Shown here: positions 56,036 through 64,000 of the stretch, piece after piece
Numbering within the stretch: the stretch's first letter is position 1
Layout: the number at the start of each line of letters is the position of its first letter
Origin: Streptococcus australis
GTDB taxonomy: Bacteria > Bacillota > Bacilli > Lactobacillales > Streptococcaceae
Assembly (NCBI RefSeq): GCF_015553625.1
Contig: NZ_JADNGY010000008.1
Span: 1 to 64,000, forward strand
Reading direction: 5' to 3'
DNA length: 64,000 nt
Notes under the pieces: model-generated
What the model saw: only the letters and a program-made list of their open reading frames with translations
What the model was told of the DNA's origin: nothing
Database searches by the model: none
Position numbers and translations under genes: made by a program

Positions 56036-56950
56036 ATGTATGATACACTGATTATCGGCGCAGGACCTGCGGGAATGACCGCAGCCTTGTATGCAGCCCG
56101 CAGCAATCTCAAGGTTGCCTTGTTAGAAGCAGGAATTCCTGGCGGACAGATGAACAACACGTCTGACATTGAAAATTATCCAGGCTATGCCAACATCAGT
56201 GGTCCTGAATTGGCTGAAAAGATGTTCGAACCTCTAGAAGCTTTAGGAGTGGAACACTTGTTCGGCAGAGCTGAAAACATTGTGGATCAAGGAAACTACA
56301 AGGAGATTACGACAGATGATGGTCTCCTTCAAGCCAAGACCGTTATTATTGCGACTGGTTCTAACCATCGCTTGTTGGGAGTTCCAGGTGAAGAAGAATT
56401 AAATAGTCGTGGGGTTTCTTATTGCGCTGTCTGTGATGGCGCCTTCTTCCGAGATGAAGACCTCATGGTTGTTGGTGGAGGAGATTCTGCGGTTGAAGAG
56501 GCAATCTTCCTGACTCAGTTTGCTAAGTCTGTTACCATTGTTCATCGACGCGATGCCCTACGTGCCCAAAAAGTTCTTCAAGACCGAGCTTTTGCCAATG
56601 AAAAGATTCACTTTGCTTGGAATACAGTGGTCGAAGAGATCAAAGGGGACAACCGTGTGACCAGTCTGGTCTTAAAAGATGTTCAAACTGGTGAGGTTCG
56701 CGAGCAAGCAGCTGGTGGTGTCTTTATCTATGTGGGCTTGGATCCTGTCAGTGACTTTGCCAAAGACCTCGGTATTCTAGACGATCAAGGTTGGGTGATC
56801 ACTGATGATCATATGAAGACCTCCGTGCCGGGTGTCTTTGCGGTTGGAGATGTCCGCCAAAAAGATCTTCGTCAGGTCACTACAGCTGTTGGGGATGGCG
56901 CTGTCGCCGGTCAAGAAGCTTATAAATATATTACTGAACACGAAGAATAA
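56036..56950 (+). CDS. trxB: thioredoxin reductase
   Basis: TrxB reduces thioredoxin with NADPH through FAD. The 304-residue flavoprotein has the FAD motif GAGPAGMTAALYAARS near the N-terminus, the redox-active CAVC (YCAVCDGAFF, about 132-141), the NADPH motif GGGDSAVEEA and the closing GDVRQKDLRQVTTAVGDG. AAGGAG precedes ATG 56036. The adjacent cystine-type importer suggests shared disulfide metabolism. Confidence 0.95.
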   Translation: MYDTLIIGAGPAGMTAALYAARSNLKVALLEAGIPGGQMNNTSDIENYPGYANISGPELAEKMFEPLEALGVEHLFGRAENIVDQGNYKEITTDDGLLQAKTVIIATGSNHRLLGVPGEEELNSRGVSYCAVCDGAFFRDEDLMVVGGGDSAVEEAIFLTQFAKSVTIVHRRDALRAQKVLQDRAFANEKIHFAWNTVVEEIKGDNRVTSLVLKDVQTGEVREQAAGGVFIYVGLDPVSDFAKDLGILDDQGWVITDDHMKTSVPGVFAVGDVRQKDLRQVTTAVGDGAVAGQEAYKYITEHEE

Positions 56951-56954
56951 GAAA

Positions 56955-57006
56955 GAAGAAAGGGATGTTCGTCTGATGGAAAGAGGCGAAGATCCCTTCT
57001 TTTTTA
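56955..57006 (+). terminator. probable terminator after trxB
   Basis: AAGAAAGGGAT pairs with ATCCCTTCTT with one bulged A and a long loop, followed by six T. Confidence 0.5.
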
Positions 57007-57062
57007 CGATAAAAATGAGTCTTAGCCCGGATTAAAGTCATGTGGTCCTGCTTAAAATGTGC

Positions 57063-57068
57063 TATAAT
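57063..57068 (+). promoter_or_regulatory. extended -10 promoter of pncB-nadE
   Basis: TATAAT with a TGC extension; the -35 is weak. The leader of about 75 bases contains GTGCCAGT/ACTGGTGC (57091-57118), which could form a hairpin through G-U pairs. I saw no clear NiaR operator. Confidence 0.6.
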
Positions 57069-57148
57069 GTGTTTAAAATTATTTTGGACTGTGCCAGTTG
57101 ACAGAGCGTGACTGGTGCCATGACGTAAAAAAAGAAGAGGGATCAAAC

Positions 57149-58606
57149 ATGTACCCAGATGATAGTTTAACTCTCCATACGGATTTGTATCAAATCAATA
57201 TGATGCAGGTTTACTTTGAGCAAGGCATCCATAATAAAAAGGCGGTCTTCGAAGCCTATTTCCGCCAGCAACCTTTTAAAAATGGCTATGCCGTCTTTGC
57301 AGGTCTTGAGCGCATTGTCAACTATTTGAAGAATCTACGTTTTTCAGAGTCGGATATTGCCTACTTAGAATCTTTGGGCTACGAAGGAGCCTTCCTGGAT
57401 TACTTGAAAAATTTTAAAATGGAATTGACCGTTCGTTCTGCCAAAGAAGGGGACCTGGTCTTTGCCAATGAGCCGATTGTTCAAGTAGAAGGACCGCTAG
57501 CCCAGTGTCAATTGGTCGAAACGGCCCTCCTCAATATTGTCAATTTCCAAACCTTGATTGCTACAAAAGCGGCTCGGATCAAGTCTGTGATCGAAGACGA
57601 ACCTTTGATGGAGTTCGGAACTCGTAGGGCACAAGAAATGGATGCGGCTATCTGGGGAACCCGTGCAGCCGTTATTGGAGGCGCTAGCGGGACCAGTAAC
57701 GTACGTGCAGGAAAACTCTTTGACATCCCTGTCCTTGGGACCCATGCCCATGCCTTGGTGCAGGTCTATGGCGATGATTATAAATCCTTCAAGGCCTATG
57801 CTGAGACCCATCGCAACTGTGTCTTCCTGGTGGATACATATGATACGTTACGCATCGGAGTTCCAGCTGCGATTCAGGTGGCGCGTGAGATGGGCGATCG
57901 TATCAACTTCCTAGGAGTGCGGATTGACTCTGGAGATATTGCCTACATCTCGAAAAAGGTTCGCCAGCAGTTGGATGAAGCTGGTTTCACAAAAGCGAAG
58001 ATCTATGCTTCAAATGATTTGGATGAGAACACCATCCTCAACTTGAAGATGCAAAAGGCTAAGATTGATGTCTGGGGTGTCGGAACCAAGTTGATCACAG
58101 CTTATGACCAACCAGCCCTCGGAGCAGTCTATAAGATTGTTGCTATCGAAGACGACAATGGTCAAATGCGAAATACCATCAAGCTGTCTAACAATGCTGA
58201 AAAAGTTTCAACCCCAGGGAAGAAGCAAGTTTGGCGTATTACCAGTCGGGAAAAAGGCAAATCTGAAGGGGATTACATCACTTACGATGGAGTAGATGTC
58301 AATGAACTGACAGAAATCAAAATGTTCCATCCGACCTACACCTATATCAAGAAGACGGTTCGTGATTTTGATGCCATCCCGCTCTTGGTCGATATTTTCA
58401 AGGATGGAAAACAGGTCTACGAATTGCCAACCTTGATGGATATCCAAGCCTATGCTCGGAAGGAATTTGACAAGCTCTGGGATGAGTACAAACGTGTCCT
58501 CAATCCACAACATTATCCCGTGGACTTGGCCAAGGATGTTTGGCAAGATAAGATGGACCTCATTGATCAGATGCGTCAGAAAGCCTTGGGAGGTGAAGAA
58601 GAATGA
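57149..58606 (+). CDS. pncB: nicotinate phosphoribosyltransferase
   Basis: PncB makes nicotinate mononucleotide, the salvage entry to NAD, from nicotinate, PRPP and ATP. The 485-residue protein has LTDLYQ-type opening ([15 protein letters not shown]), EFGTRRAQ, the catalytic-loop region GGASGTSNV and [16 protein letters not shown] 57149 is used; an in-frame start 51 bases upstream lacks a ribosome binding site at the right place. It is coupled to nadE by a four-base overlap. Oral streptococci lack de novo NAD synthesis, so this salvage pair is expected. Confidence 0.95.
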   Translation: MYPDDSLTLHTDLYQINMMQVYFEQGIHNKKAVFEAYFRQQPFKNGYAVFAGLERIVNYLKNLRFSESDIAYLESLGYEGAFLDYLKNFKMELTVRSAKEGDLVFANEPIVQVEGPLAQCQLVETALLNIVNFQTLIATKAARIKSVIEDEPLMEFGTRRAQEMDAAIWGTRAAVIGGASGTSNVRAGKLFDIPVLGTHAHALVQVYGDDYKSFKAYAETHRNCVFLVDTYDTLRIGVPAAIQVAREMGDRINFLGVRIDSGDIAYISKKVRQQLDEAGFTKAKIYASNDLDENTILNLKMQKAKIDVWGVGTKLITAYDQPALGAVYKIVAIEDDNGQMRNTIKLSNNAEKVSTPGKKQVWRITSREKGKSEGDYITYDGVDVNELTEIKMFHPTYTYIKKTVRDFDAIPLLVDIFKDGKQVYELPTLMDIQAYARKEFDKLWDEYKRVLNPQHYPVDLAKDVWQDKMDLIDQMRQKALGGEEE

Positions 58607-59427
58607 GCCTACAAGAAGACATTATTGCCCAATTAGGGGTCAAACCAGTCATTGATCCTCAAGAAGAGATTCGCCGGTCGATTGATTTTTTGAAGGATTA
58701 CTTGCAAAAACATCCTTTTCTAAAGACCTTTGTCTTAGGAATTTCAGGAGGTCAGGACTCGACCCTAGCGGGTCGCCTGGCTCAATTAGCCATGGAGGAA
58801 ATGCGGGCAGAGACTGGAGATGCCAGTTATCAGTTTGTTGCAGTTCGCTTGCCCTACGGTGTCCAAGCGGATGAAGCAGATGCCCAAAAGGCCTTGGCCT
58901 TCATCCAGCCAGACGTCAGCCTGGTCGTGAACATCAAGGAATCGGTCGATGCCATGGAGCGTGCTGTCGAAGCGACAGGAACGGATGTCTCAGACTTTAA
59001 CAAGGGCAATATCAAGGCCCGGAGTCGGATGATTGCTCAGTATGCTTTAGCGGGTGCCTATAGCGGAGCCGTCATTGGGACAGACCATGCAGCCGAAAAC
59101 ATCACTGGATTCTTTACCAAGTTTGGAGACGGTGGAGCCGATATTCTGCCTCTCTACCGCCTTAACAAGCGCCAAGGCAAGCAGTTGCTTCAGGCGCTGG
59201 GAGCTGATCCTGCCTTGTATGAAAAGGTACCGATTGCGGATTTGGAAGAGGAGAAGCCAGGTATCGCTGACGAAGTAGCTCTTGGGGTGACCTATGCAGA
59301 AATTGATGACTACCTAGAAGGAAAATCAGTTAGCCCGGAAGCTCAAGCAACCATTGAAAACTGGTGGCACAAAGGCCAACACAAACGCCATCTACCGATT
59401 ACGGTATTTGATACCTTCTGGCGTTGA
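58603..59427 (+). CDS. nadE: NH3-dependent NAD synthetase
   Basis: NadE amidates deamido-NAD to NAD. The 274-residue protein is the short, ammonia-dependent form, with the PP-loop [14 protein letters not shown] (about 46-59), the [20 protein letters not shown] motif and a C-terminal tail [14 protein letters not shown]. Its last codons (FWR-stop) and downstream bases are duplicated at 61240-61268, marking the left edge of an islet. Confidence 0.95.
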   Translation: MSLQEDIIAQLGVKPVIDPQEEIRRSIDFLKDYLQKHPFLKTFVLGISGGQDSTLAGRLAQLAMEEMRAETGDASYQFVAVRLPYGVQADEADAQKALAFIQPDVSLVVNIKESVDAMERAVEATGTDVSDFNKGNIKARSRMIAQYALAGAYSGAVIGTDHAAENITGFFTKFGDGGADILPLYRLNKRQGKQLLQALGADPALYEKVPIADLEEEKPGIADEVALGVTYAEIDDYLEGKSVSPEAQATIENWWHKGQHKRHLPITVFDTFWR

Positions 59428-59443
59428 TAGGTAAGAAAAGTCG
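59415..59443 (+). repeat. islet direct repeat, left (nadE 3' end)
   Basis: Starts CTTCTGGCGTTGATAGG and runs through AAGAAAAGTCG. It recurs at 61240-61268 with one mismatch in 29 bases. It contains the end and stop codon of nadE. Confidence 0.85.
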
Positions 59444-59480
59444 ACAGATAAAGTGACCAGATAGGTCAAAAAACAAGCCT

Positions 59481-59511
59481 AGAGAAGATCGAGTTGATCT
59501 TCTCTTTTTTC
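59481..59511 (+). terminator. terminator after nadE, inside the islet
   Basis: AGAGAAGATC (59481-59490) and GATCTTCTCT (59496-59505), loop GAGTT, then T run. Confidence 0.88.
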
Positions 59512-59590
59512 TTTACTCTTATTTCAAAAGCTAGCAGAGGGATTGTCTAGCTATGAGAGAAGATTAGAATAACGCTAGTTAGTAAATAGT

Positions 59591-59619
59591 TTGATATCGA
59601 GGAACAAATCCGGTATGAT
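59591..59619 (+). promoter_or_regulatory. promoter of the islet membrane protein gene
   Basis: TTGATA (59591-59596), 17 bases, TATGAT (59614-59619). The 120-base leader up to 59744 shows no recognisable feature. Confidence 0.55.
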
Positions 59620-59743
59620 AAGAGTAATGATTCTTGTTGCTTAGGAATGGAATAAAAGGAGTGAGTCTAAGAGAGTGCTCCTATAAAAATATGAGACTGG
59701 AGTTACTTTTAAGTCGGTCTTTTAGACGAAATGAGGTAAAGGG

Positions 59744-60346
59744 ATGTCAAAAGAAAAATATCTTCAACTAAAAAAAGAATTGAAGATTCGATTTATGCTG
59801 AATATACTGATTGCTTTAATAGCTACTGTGTTTTATATCCAGATGGTAGTCAACCATTCTCGCTATATGGTCTATGTACTGATTGGCATTGGTGCTCTTT
59901 CTCTGATGAATCAGTTTCTTATTTTACCTGTTTACAATGCGAAAAAAGAGGCGGAGCTTGAACACCCTGAGTGGAAGACTTTACCAACAAAGGGAGTAGA
60001 AATTCCTCAGGAAGAAGCTGGGAAACGGAATATGATCGCCCTTTTAGCTCTGGCTCTTGTAGTTGTTGGATTTCATTTTTTTTACCATCCTATCTTAAAA
60101 ATGGATACGGAATCAAATCTTATCGAAGATAGCAGAGATGTTGAATCAGTTTTAGAGCATCGAACAGAAGAGCCTGAAGAATACGAATCCTCTTCAGGGC
60201 TTGAGAAAGAAGAGGAGGGTAGTCGAGATGACCAGGAAAATAGTGGGTCTAATGAAGGTTCTACGGAGTCAAGCCTAGATATCGATAAGGCGTATGATTT
60301 TGCCGAAAAAGCTCAGCAGGAAAATTGGCTAAGAGGCGGAGAATAA
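59744..60346 (+). CDS. islet membrane protein with acidic tail, unknown
   Basis: A 200-residue protein with a basic N-terminus, two close hydrophobic segments (about 17-34 and 41-61), a third (about 96-112), and then a very acidic, Ser-rich, probably disordered C-terminal half. I do not recognise a family. Start ATG 59744 follows AGGTAAAGGG. It lies in the islet with the PoNi-type immunity gene, so it may be part of a toxin/immunity remnant or be cargo; there is no direct evidence. Confidence 0.75.
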   Translation: MSKEKYLQLKKELKIRFMLNILIALIATVFYIQMVVNHSRYMVYVLIGIGALSLMNQFLILPVYNAKKEAELEHPEWKTLPTKGVEIPQEEAGKRNMIALLALALVVVGFHFFYHPILKMDTESNLIEDSRDVESVLEHRTEEPEEYESSSGLEKEEEGSRDDQENSGSNEGSTESSLDIDKAYDFAEKAQQENWLRGGE

Positions 60347-60350
60347 CCAT

Positions 60351-60428
60351 TTGATTAAAGAGGTGTCTGCGAAGATAGCTACAGAAGCCATGATTCTATA
60401 TTCTGTCCCAGAGGAAGTGACAATTTAA
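60351..60428 (+). pseudogene. possible short gene remnant between the two islet genes
   Basis: A 25-codon frame from TTG 60351 reads LIKEVSAKIATEAMILYS and stops at 60428. It is in a different frame from the gene before it and has no ribosome binding site. It could be the end of a degraded gene, or chance. Confidence 0.2.
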
Positions 60429-60490
60429 AGGGGATGCATGATTCGTTATTAGAGTAAACCAGGTGGCATTTGCCCATAAGAGGAAAAATG

Positions 60491-61213
60491 ATGAAAAGAG
60501 ATACTATTTTTATTGAAGTGAAAATTAATGAACTCATTAAATTTAATGAAATGATGATTAAGGAATGGTTACAAGAGTTAGACCAACTTAACCAAGGAAT
60601 TAATCCTTATAAACGTCCAATTGAAGAAGTTATTAGGCTAACTAAAGAAGATATTTCTATTTATCAAGAAAAGAAAATGATAGCTACCTATACAGCAGGT
60701 TATCCTATTGAAGATTTTAAGGAGGAATACATTAATTTTGTTAATAGCCTTCTTCCAGTTTGGCAGAGCAATTCTGGCTATCTCCAAATGATTCGGGCTC
60801 TTTCTATTGGGATTCTGTTAGATATTGAGGAGGGGATTTTTGATCGGTTAGTAGACTTAGTCAAAAAGGATGATCCAGAGGATTATTTGATAGATTACTT
60901 GATTCAATCACGTCATCCAAAGTGGACGATTCGGATAAACTATAATTTCCCAAGACCCTATGGGTTTACTAGAAAAATCATTGAAGAAGATAATTCTAAT
61001 CAAGCTCTCAAGTTGCTCAAAGAATATGTAACTAAGAAATGGTATCCTGGACATCGGGATACTAGTTGGTATGACTTGCATAAAGAGAATATTGATAATT
61101 ATTATGGTTACTGGTCTTTTGAGTCGGGGGCTCTCTGCAAGCTTAAGGGCTTGGATTATAAGGAATTAGAAGGACTTCCATATTTTCCTTATGATTTGGT
61201 TGCGGAAAAATAG
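60491..61213 (+). CDS. PoNi-type immunity protein (DUF1910/DUF1911)
   Basis: A 240-residue protein whose C-terminal half fits the PoNi immunity family: KKWYPGHRDTSWYDLHKENI, then YYGYWSFESGALCKLKGLD and PYFPYDLV are the family landmarks. PoNi proteins neutralise PoNe DNase effectors delivered by polymorphic-toxin secretion systems. No toxin gene lies nearby, so this looks like an orphan immunity gene that could protect against toxins of other strains. ATG 60491 is six bases after AAGAGGA; ATG 60488 is an alternative. The gene is AT-rich compared with its neighbours. Confidence 0.85.
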   Translation: MKRDTIFIEVKINELIKFNEMMIKEWLQELDQLNQGINPYKRPIEEVIRLTKEDISIYQEKKMIATYTAGYPIEDFKEEYINFVNSLLPVWQSNSGYLQMIRALSIGILLDIEEGIFDRLVDLVKKDDPEDYLIDYLIQSRHPKWTIRINYNFPRPYGFTRKIIEEDNSNQALKLLKEYVTKKWYPGHRDTSWYDLHKENIDNYYGYWSFESGALCKLKGLDYKELEGLPYFPYDLVAEK

Positions 61214-61239
61214 CTGTGAGATGAACTCTAAGTTTGACA

Positions 61240-61268
61240 CTTCTGGCGTTGATAGGAAAGAAAAGTCG
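61240..61268 (+). repeat. islet direct repeat, right (copy of the nadE 3' end)
   Basis: CTTCTGGCGTTGATAGGAAAG... matches 59415-59443 at 28 of 29 bases. It again encodes the nadE end FWR-stop, now detached from the gene. Confidence 0.85.
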
Positions 61269-61286
61269 GTTGAGCCGACTTTTTTA
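61262..61286 (+). terminator. terminator at the right edge of the islet (probably the ancestral nadE terminator)
   Basis: AAGTCGG-TTGA-GCCGACTT followed by TTTTT. Part of its left arm belongs to the repeat, so before the islet arrived this hairpin would have stood directly after nadE. Confidence 0.8.
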
Positions 61287-61308
61287 AAACAGGATAGGAG
61301 GAAAGAGG

Positions 61309-61860
61309 ATGAGAAAATTGGGTACTATTGAATTGGGGACCAAGCGTTTAATACTAAGACGCTTTGTTGTAGAGGATGCAAAGGCAATGTTTGAAAATTG
61401 GGCGTCTGATACAGATAATCTTAAATATGTGACTTGGGATCCCCATCCAAATCCTCAAGTGACTCAAGCTTCAATTGAGAGATGGCTCCTTCATTACCAA
61501 GAGGAAAACACCTACAAATGGGCGATTTGCAAGAAAGATGATCCCTCACAAGTGATAGGTGATATCAGCGTCGTTTCTCAGGATCCACAAAAAGAACTGT
61601 GTGAAGTCGGCTATATTCTAGGGAAGAACTTCTGGGGTCAAGGTCTGATGACAGAAGCCCTCCAGGCTGTTTTACACTTTTTGTTGGTAGAGGTGGGATT
61701 CAAGGAAGTTCAGGCCAAGTATGTCAGTTTGAACCCTGCTTCGGGACGGGTAATGGCAAAAGCTGGAATGCAATATCTTGAAACTCTCCCAAATGCTGTT
61801 GCCAGAAAAGGCTATGCCGGAGATCAAATAATCTACACTATCCATTCTTCTGACCTTTAA
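61309..61860 (+). CDS. GNAT-family acetyltransferase, RimJ/RimL-like
   Basis: A 183-residue protein with the RimJ/RimL opening LGTKRLILRRFVVEDAKAMFENW and the acetyl-CoA motif GYILGKNFWGQGLMTEALQAVLHF. Homologues acetylate N-terminal amino groups of ribosomal proteins or small amines; the substrate is not clear. AGGAGG precedes ATG 61309. It lies just outside the islet and before pepC. Confidence 0.88.
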   Translation: MRKLGTIELGTKRLILRRFVVEDAKAMFENWASDTDNLKYVTWDPHPNPQVTQASIERWLLHYQEENTYKWAICKKDDPSQVIGDISVVSQDPQKELCEVGYILGKNFWGQGLMTEALQAVLHFLLVEVGFKEVQAKYVSLNPASGRVMAKAGMQYLETLPNAVARKGYAGDQIIYTIHSSDL

Positions 61861-61928
61861 AACAATTTTTACTTGAAGATTTTGGTCAATGGTCTATAAT
61901 GGTAAGTAGCTTTACAAAGGAGAATCTT

Positions 61929-63266
61929 ATGTCAGAATTAACAAAAGAGTTTACAGATCAACTCTATGCGAATTACCAAGCAAATGTGAAATTTGCGGCT
62001 CTCGAAAATGCCATCACCCACAATGGGATTCATGCGGCTTTAGAGACACGCAAAAGTGCGGTTGAAAATACACCCGTCTTTTCTCTTGATTTGACCAAGG
62101 ATAAGGTGACGGACCAGAAAGCTTCTGGTCGTTGTTGGATGTTTGCGGCTCTGAATACCTTCCGTCATAAAATGATTGCCAGCTTCCAATTAGAGGATTT
62201 TGAGTTGTCTCAAGCTCATACCTTCTTCTGGGACAAGTACGAAAAATCCAACTGGTTCTTGGAACAAATCATTGCGACAGCGGATCAGGATTTGGCCAGC
62301 CGCAAGGTGGCCTTCCTCCTTCAAACCCCTCAACAAGATGGTGGTCAATGGGATATGGTCGTTTCCCTTTTTGAAAAATATGGGGTCGTACCCAAGTCTG
62401 TCTATCCAGAATCCATCTCATCTAGCAATAGCCGGGAGCTCAATACCTACTTAAACAAATTGTTGCGTCAAGATGCGCAGATCCTGCGCGAATTGCTTGC
62501 GACTGGAGCAGATCAAGGGACGGTTCAAAGCAAGAAAGAAGAGCTCCTCCAAGAAATCTTTAATTTCTTAGCTATGTCACTGGGCTTGCCCCCTCGTACA
62601 TTTAGTTTCTCTTATCGCGATAAGGACAATAACTTCCACACAGAGTCTGGCTTGACACCTCAAAGCTTTTACAAAAAATATGTAGATCTTCAGTTGGAGG
62701 ATTACGTTTCTGTGATTAATGCGCCTACGGCAGACAAGCCTTATGGTCAGTCCTATACGGTTGAGATGCTGGGGAATGTGGTCGGTAGCCGTGAAGTCCG
62801 CTACCTTAATGTTCCGATGGAGCGCTTGAAAGAATTGGCCATTGCCCAAATGAAAGCTGGGGAAACTGTTTGGTTTGGATCAGATGTCGGCCAAGTTAGC
62901 AACCGGAAAGCTGGAATACTTGCGACAGATGTCTACGATTTTGAAGCGGGAATGGATATCCAGCTGACTCAAGATAAGGCAGGGCGTTTGGATTATGCGG
63001 AAAGTCTCATGACCCATGCCATGGTCTTGACTGGTGTAGATTTGGACGAAGCTGGACGTCCTCTTAAATGGAAGGTTGAAAATTCTTGGGGAGAGAAAGT
63101 CGGAACAGATGGCTACTTTGTAGCTTCTGACGCTTGGATGGACGAATACACCTACCAAATCGTCGTCCGCAAGGAACTGTTGACGGCGGAAGAATTGGCT
63201 GCTTATGAGGCAGAACCGATTGTCCTAGCTCCTTGGGATCCAATGGGGGCTTTGGCTTCTAAATAA
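61929..63266 (+). CDS. pepC: aminopeptidase C (bleomycin hydrolase family)
   Basis: PepC is a cytosolic cysteine aminopeptidase that releases amino acids from imported peptides. The 445-residue papain-fold protein has Cys69 (SGRCWMFA), His363 (THAMVLTG) and Asn385 (VENSWGE), the complete triad. ATG 61929 follows AAAGGAG; a start 30 bases earlier precedes that site. It converges on pbp1a. Confidence 0.95.
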   Translation: MSELTKEFTDQLYANYQANVKFAALENAITHNGIHAALETRKSAVENTPVFSLDLTKDKVTDQKASGRCWMFAALNTFRHKMIASFQLEDFELSQAHTFFWDKYEKSNWFLEQIIATADQDLASRKVAFLLQTPQQDGGQWDMVVSLFEKYGVVPKSVYPESISSSNSRELNTYLNKLLRQDAQILRELLATGADQGTVQSKKEELLQEIFNFLAMSLGLPPRTFSFSYRDKDNNFHTESGLTPQSFYKKYVDLQLEDYVSVINAPTADKPYGQSYTVEMLGNVVGSREVRYLNVPMERLKELAIAQMKAGETVWFGSDVGQVSNRKAGILATDVYDFEAGMDIQLTQDKAGRLDYAESLMTHAMVLTGVDLDEAGRPLKWKVENSWGEKVGTDGYFVASDAWMDEYTYQIVVRKELLTAEELAAYEAEPIVLAPWDPMGALASK

Positions 63267-63274
63267 TATACATA

Positions 63275-63308
63275 AAAAACACGATTGTTTAAGAACAATC
63301 GTGTTTTA
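63275..63308. terminator. bidirectional terminator between pepC and pbp1a
   Basis: AAAACACGATTGTT and AACAATCGTGTTTT form a perfect 14-bp stem around TAAG, with A and T runs on the two sides. Confidence 0.9.
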
Positions 63309-63327
63309 TTAATATAGTGTGGTCTAA

Positions 63328-64000
63328 TTAGTGATTTTGCTCATTCCCTTTAGAAGATGATTCTGTGTGTTCAGAATTCTCTTCTGAGCTAGATGAACTT
63401 GAGCTTTCTTCTGTTGATTCGCTCGTTTCTTCAGCTGTATAGCTTGGCTCATAATAGTAGTAATTGTAGTTGTTCTTACCATTATTGAGATAGAGGTAGG
63501 AACCGCTACGGTATACGCCACTTGGTTGGGTCCAGTCTTCGCTACCTGATCCGTATTGCTCATACAAATACAGCATCATTTGTTTGTAGACATCCGTCGC
63601 GACTTTGATTCCATCATCTAGGACTGGAGTCAAGCGATTGGTATATCCTGTCCATACAGCCATAGAATATTGCGTGGTGTAACCCACAAACAATTCATCA
63701 GGTGTCACAATACTTGAGTAATTGTAGTCTTTGGTCAGTTTTTTTAATTCGTTGTCGGCATAGTTAGAGGTACCTGTTTTACCAGCGTGATAAAGACCAG
63801 AGATATTTGCATTGTATCCTGTACCAGCTGTGATAACTGATTTCAACATATCTGTCATCATGTAAGCTGTGGCTTCTTTCATCACTCGCGTTCCAGAGGT
63901 ATCAAAGTTCTTCGTTGTACCATCGCTAAAGACAACCCGATTCACATATTGTGGCTTGTAATAGGTACCGCCATTTGCGAAGGTTGCATAAGCAGCGGCC
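63328..64000 (-). CDS. pbp1a: penicillin-binding protein 1A, C-terminal part (cut by the window edge)
   Basis: Bifunctional class A penicillin-binding protein; only the last 223 or so residues are in the window. The frame continues to 64000 as [21 protein letters not shown]. The transpeptidase KTGT motif is in [10 protein letters not shown], and a long Ser/Glu/Tyr-rich tail ends the protein. The SxxK and SxN motifs and the transglycosylase domain lie beyond the edge. The gene points toward pepC and shares its terminator. Confidence 0.92.
   Translation of the reverse strand, partial: AAAYATFANGGTYYKPQYVNRVVFSDGTTKNFDTSGTRVMKEATAYMMTDMLKSVITAGTGYNANISGLYHAGKTGTSNYADNELKKLTKDYNYSSIVTPDELFVGYTTQYSMAVWTGYTNRLTPVLDDGIKVATDVYKQMMLYLYEQYGSGSEDWTQPSGVYRSGSYLYLNNGKNNYNYYYYEPSYTAEETSESTEESSSSSSSEENSEHTESSSKGNEQNH

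Noticed and set aside
59428..61300. Integrative element or prophage at the nadE islet
   Set aside because: No integrase, transposase or phage gene lies between the repeats; only a small cassette is supported.
1..64000. CRISPR arrays, insertion sequences or ComX (cin-box) promoters
   Set aside because: I saw no regularly spaced short repeats, no transposase reading frames and no convincing TACGAATA boxes upstream of genes.

Overview
The window is a low-GC Firmicute chromosome segment from an oral-type Streptococcus. The evidence is the 5S-tRNA-Asn end of an rRNA operon, the full type II fatty-acid cluster with FabM, FabT and FabK, a manLMN PTS operon with a CiaR box, a PBP2x/MraY cluster, CcrZ and PepC. 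Gene order within blocks resembles the mitis/sanguinis group (S. parasanguinis-like species are plausible), but I cannot fix the species. No prophage, insertion sequence or CRISPR array is visible.

Layout. 1-1.6 kb: truncated 5S rRNA, tRNA-Asn, lysC. 1.7-12.4 kb: fabM, then fabT-fabH-acpP-fabK-fabD-fabG-fabF-accB-fabZ-accC-accD-accA, the whole membrane fatty-acid pathway, with FabT-type operators upstream of fabT and between acpP and fabK. 12.4-17.2 kb, minus strand: manLMN (mannose/glucose PTS), manO and serS with a serine T-box. 17.2-21.6 kb: a long structured intergenic region, adhP, a Cof phosphatase and a purine permease. 21.7-27.9 kb: tsaE-GNAT-LCP, a hit pair, then ecsAB-ccrZ-trmB. 28-33.7 kb: the rimP-nusA-ylxR-ylxQ-infB-rbfA translation/transcription operon. 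33.8-38.6 kb: a Na/Pi cotransporter, nagA behind a NagR-like operator, a small membrane protein and an aldo/keto reductase. 38.9-43.4 kb: a very large secreted subtilisin-like protease. 43.4-47.6 kb: glyQS behind a glycine T-box, and small genes. 47.7-53.8 kb: rsmH-ftsL-pbp2x-mraY and a DEAD-box helicase. 54-59.4 kb: a cystine-type ABC importer, a DUF4059 protein, trxB and pncB-nadE. 59.4-61.3 kb: an accessory islet with a PoNi-type immunity protein, bounded by a duplication of the nadE 3' end. 61.3-64 kb: GNAT, pepC and the 3' part of pbp1a.

The most unusual material is non-coding. Two repeat families occur. One is a 175-nt element present three times (27965, 35496, 37292). The other is a pseudoknotted RNA-like element of about 135-140 nt. 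It has two close copies on the minus strand (17508-17646, 35696-35833) and one strongly diverged member with the same architecture between glyQ and glyS (44849-44982). The helices are kept while their sequences change, which argues for a structured RNA. It may belong to a known lactic-acid-bacterial RNA family such as the asd motif, which I could not check. Other points are a 46-nt duplication with a GC-rich structured insert between the glyQ T-box and glyQ, a rimP gene with no conventional start codon near its ribosome binding site, and two genes whose promoters predict almost leaderless mRNAs.
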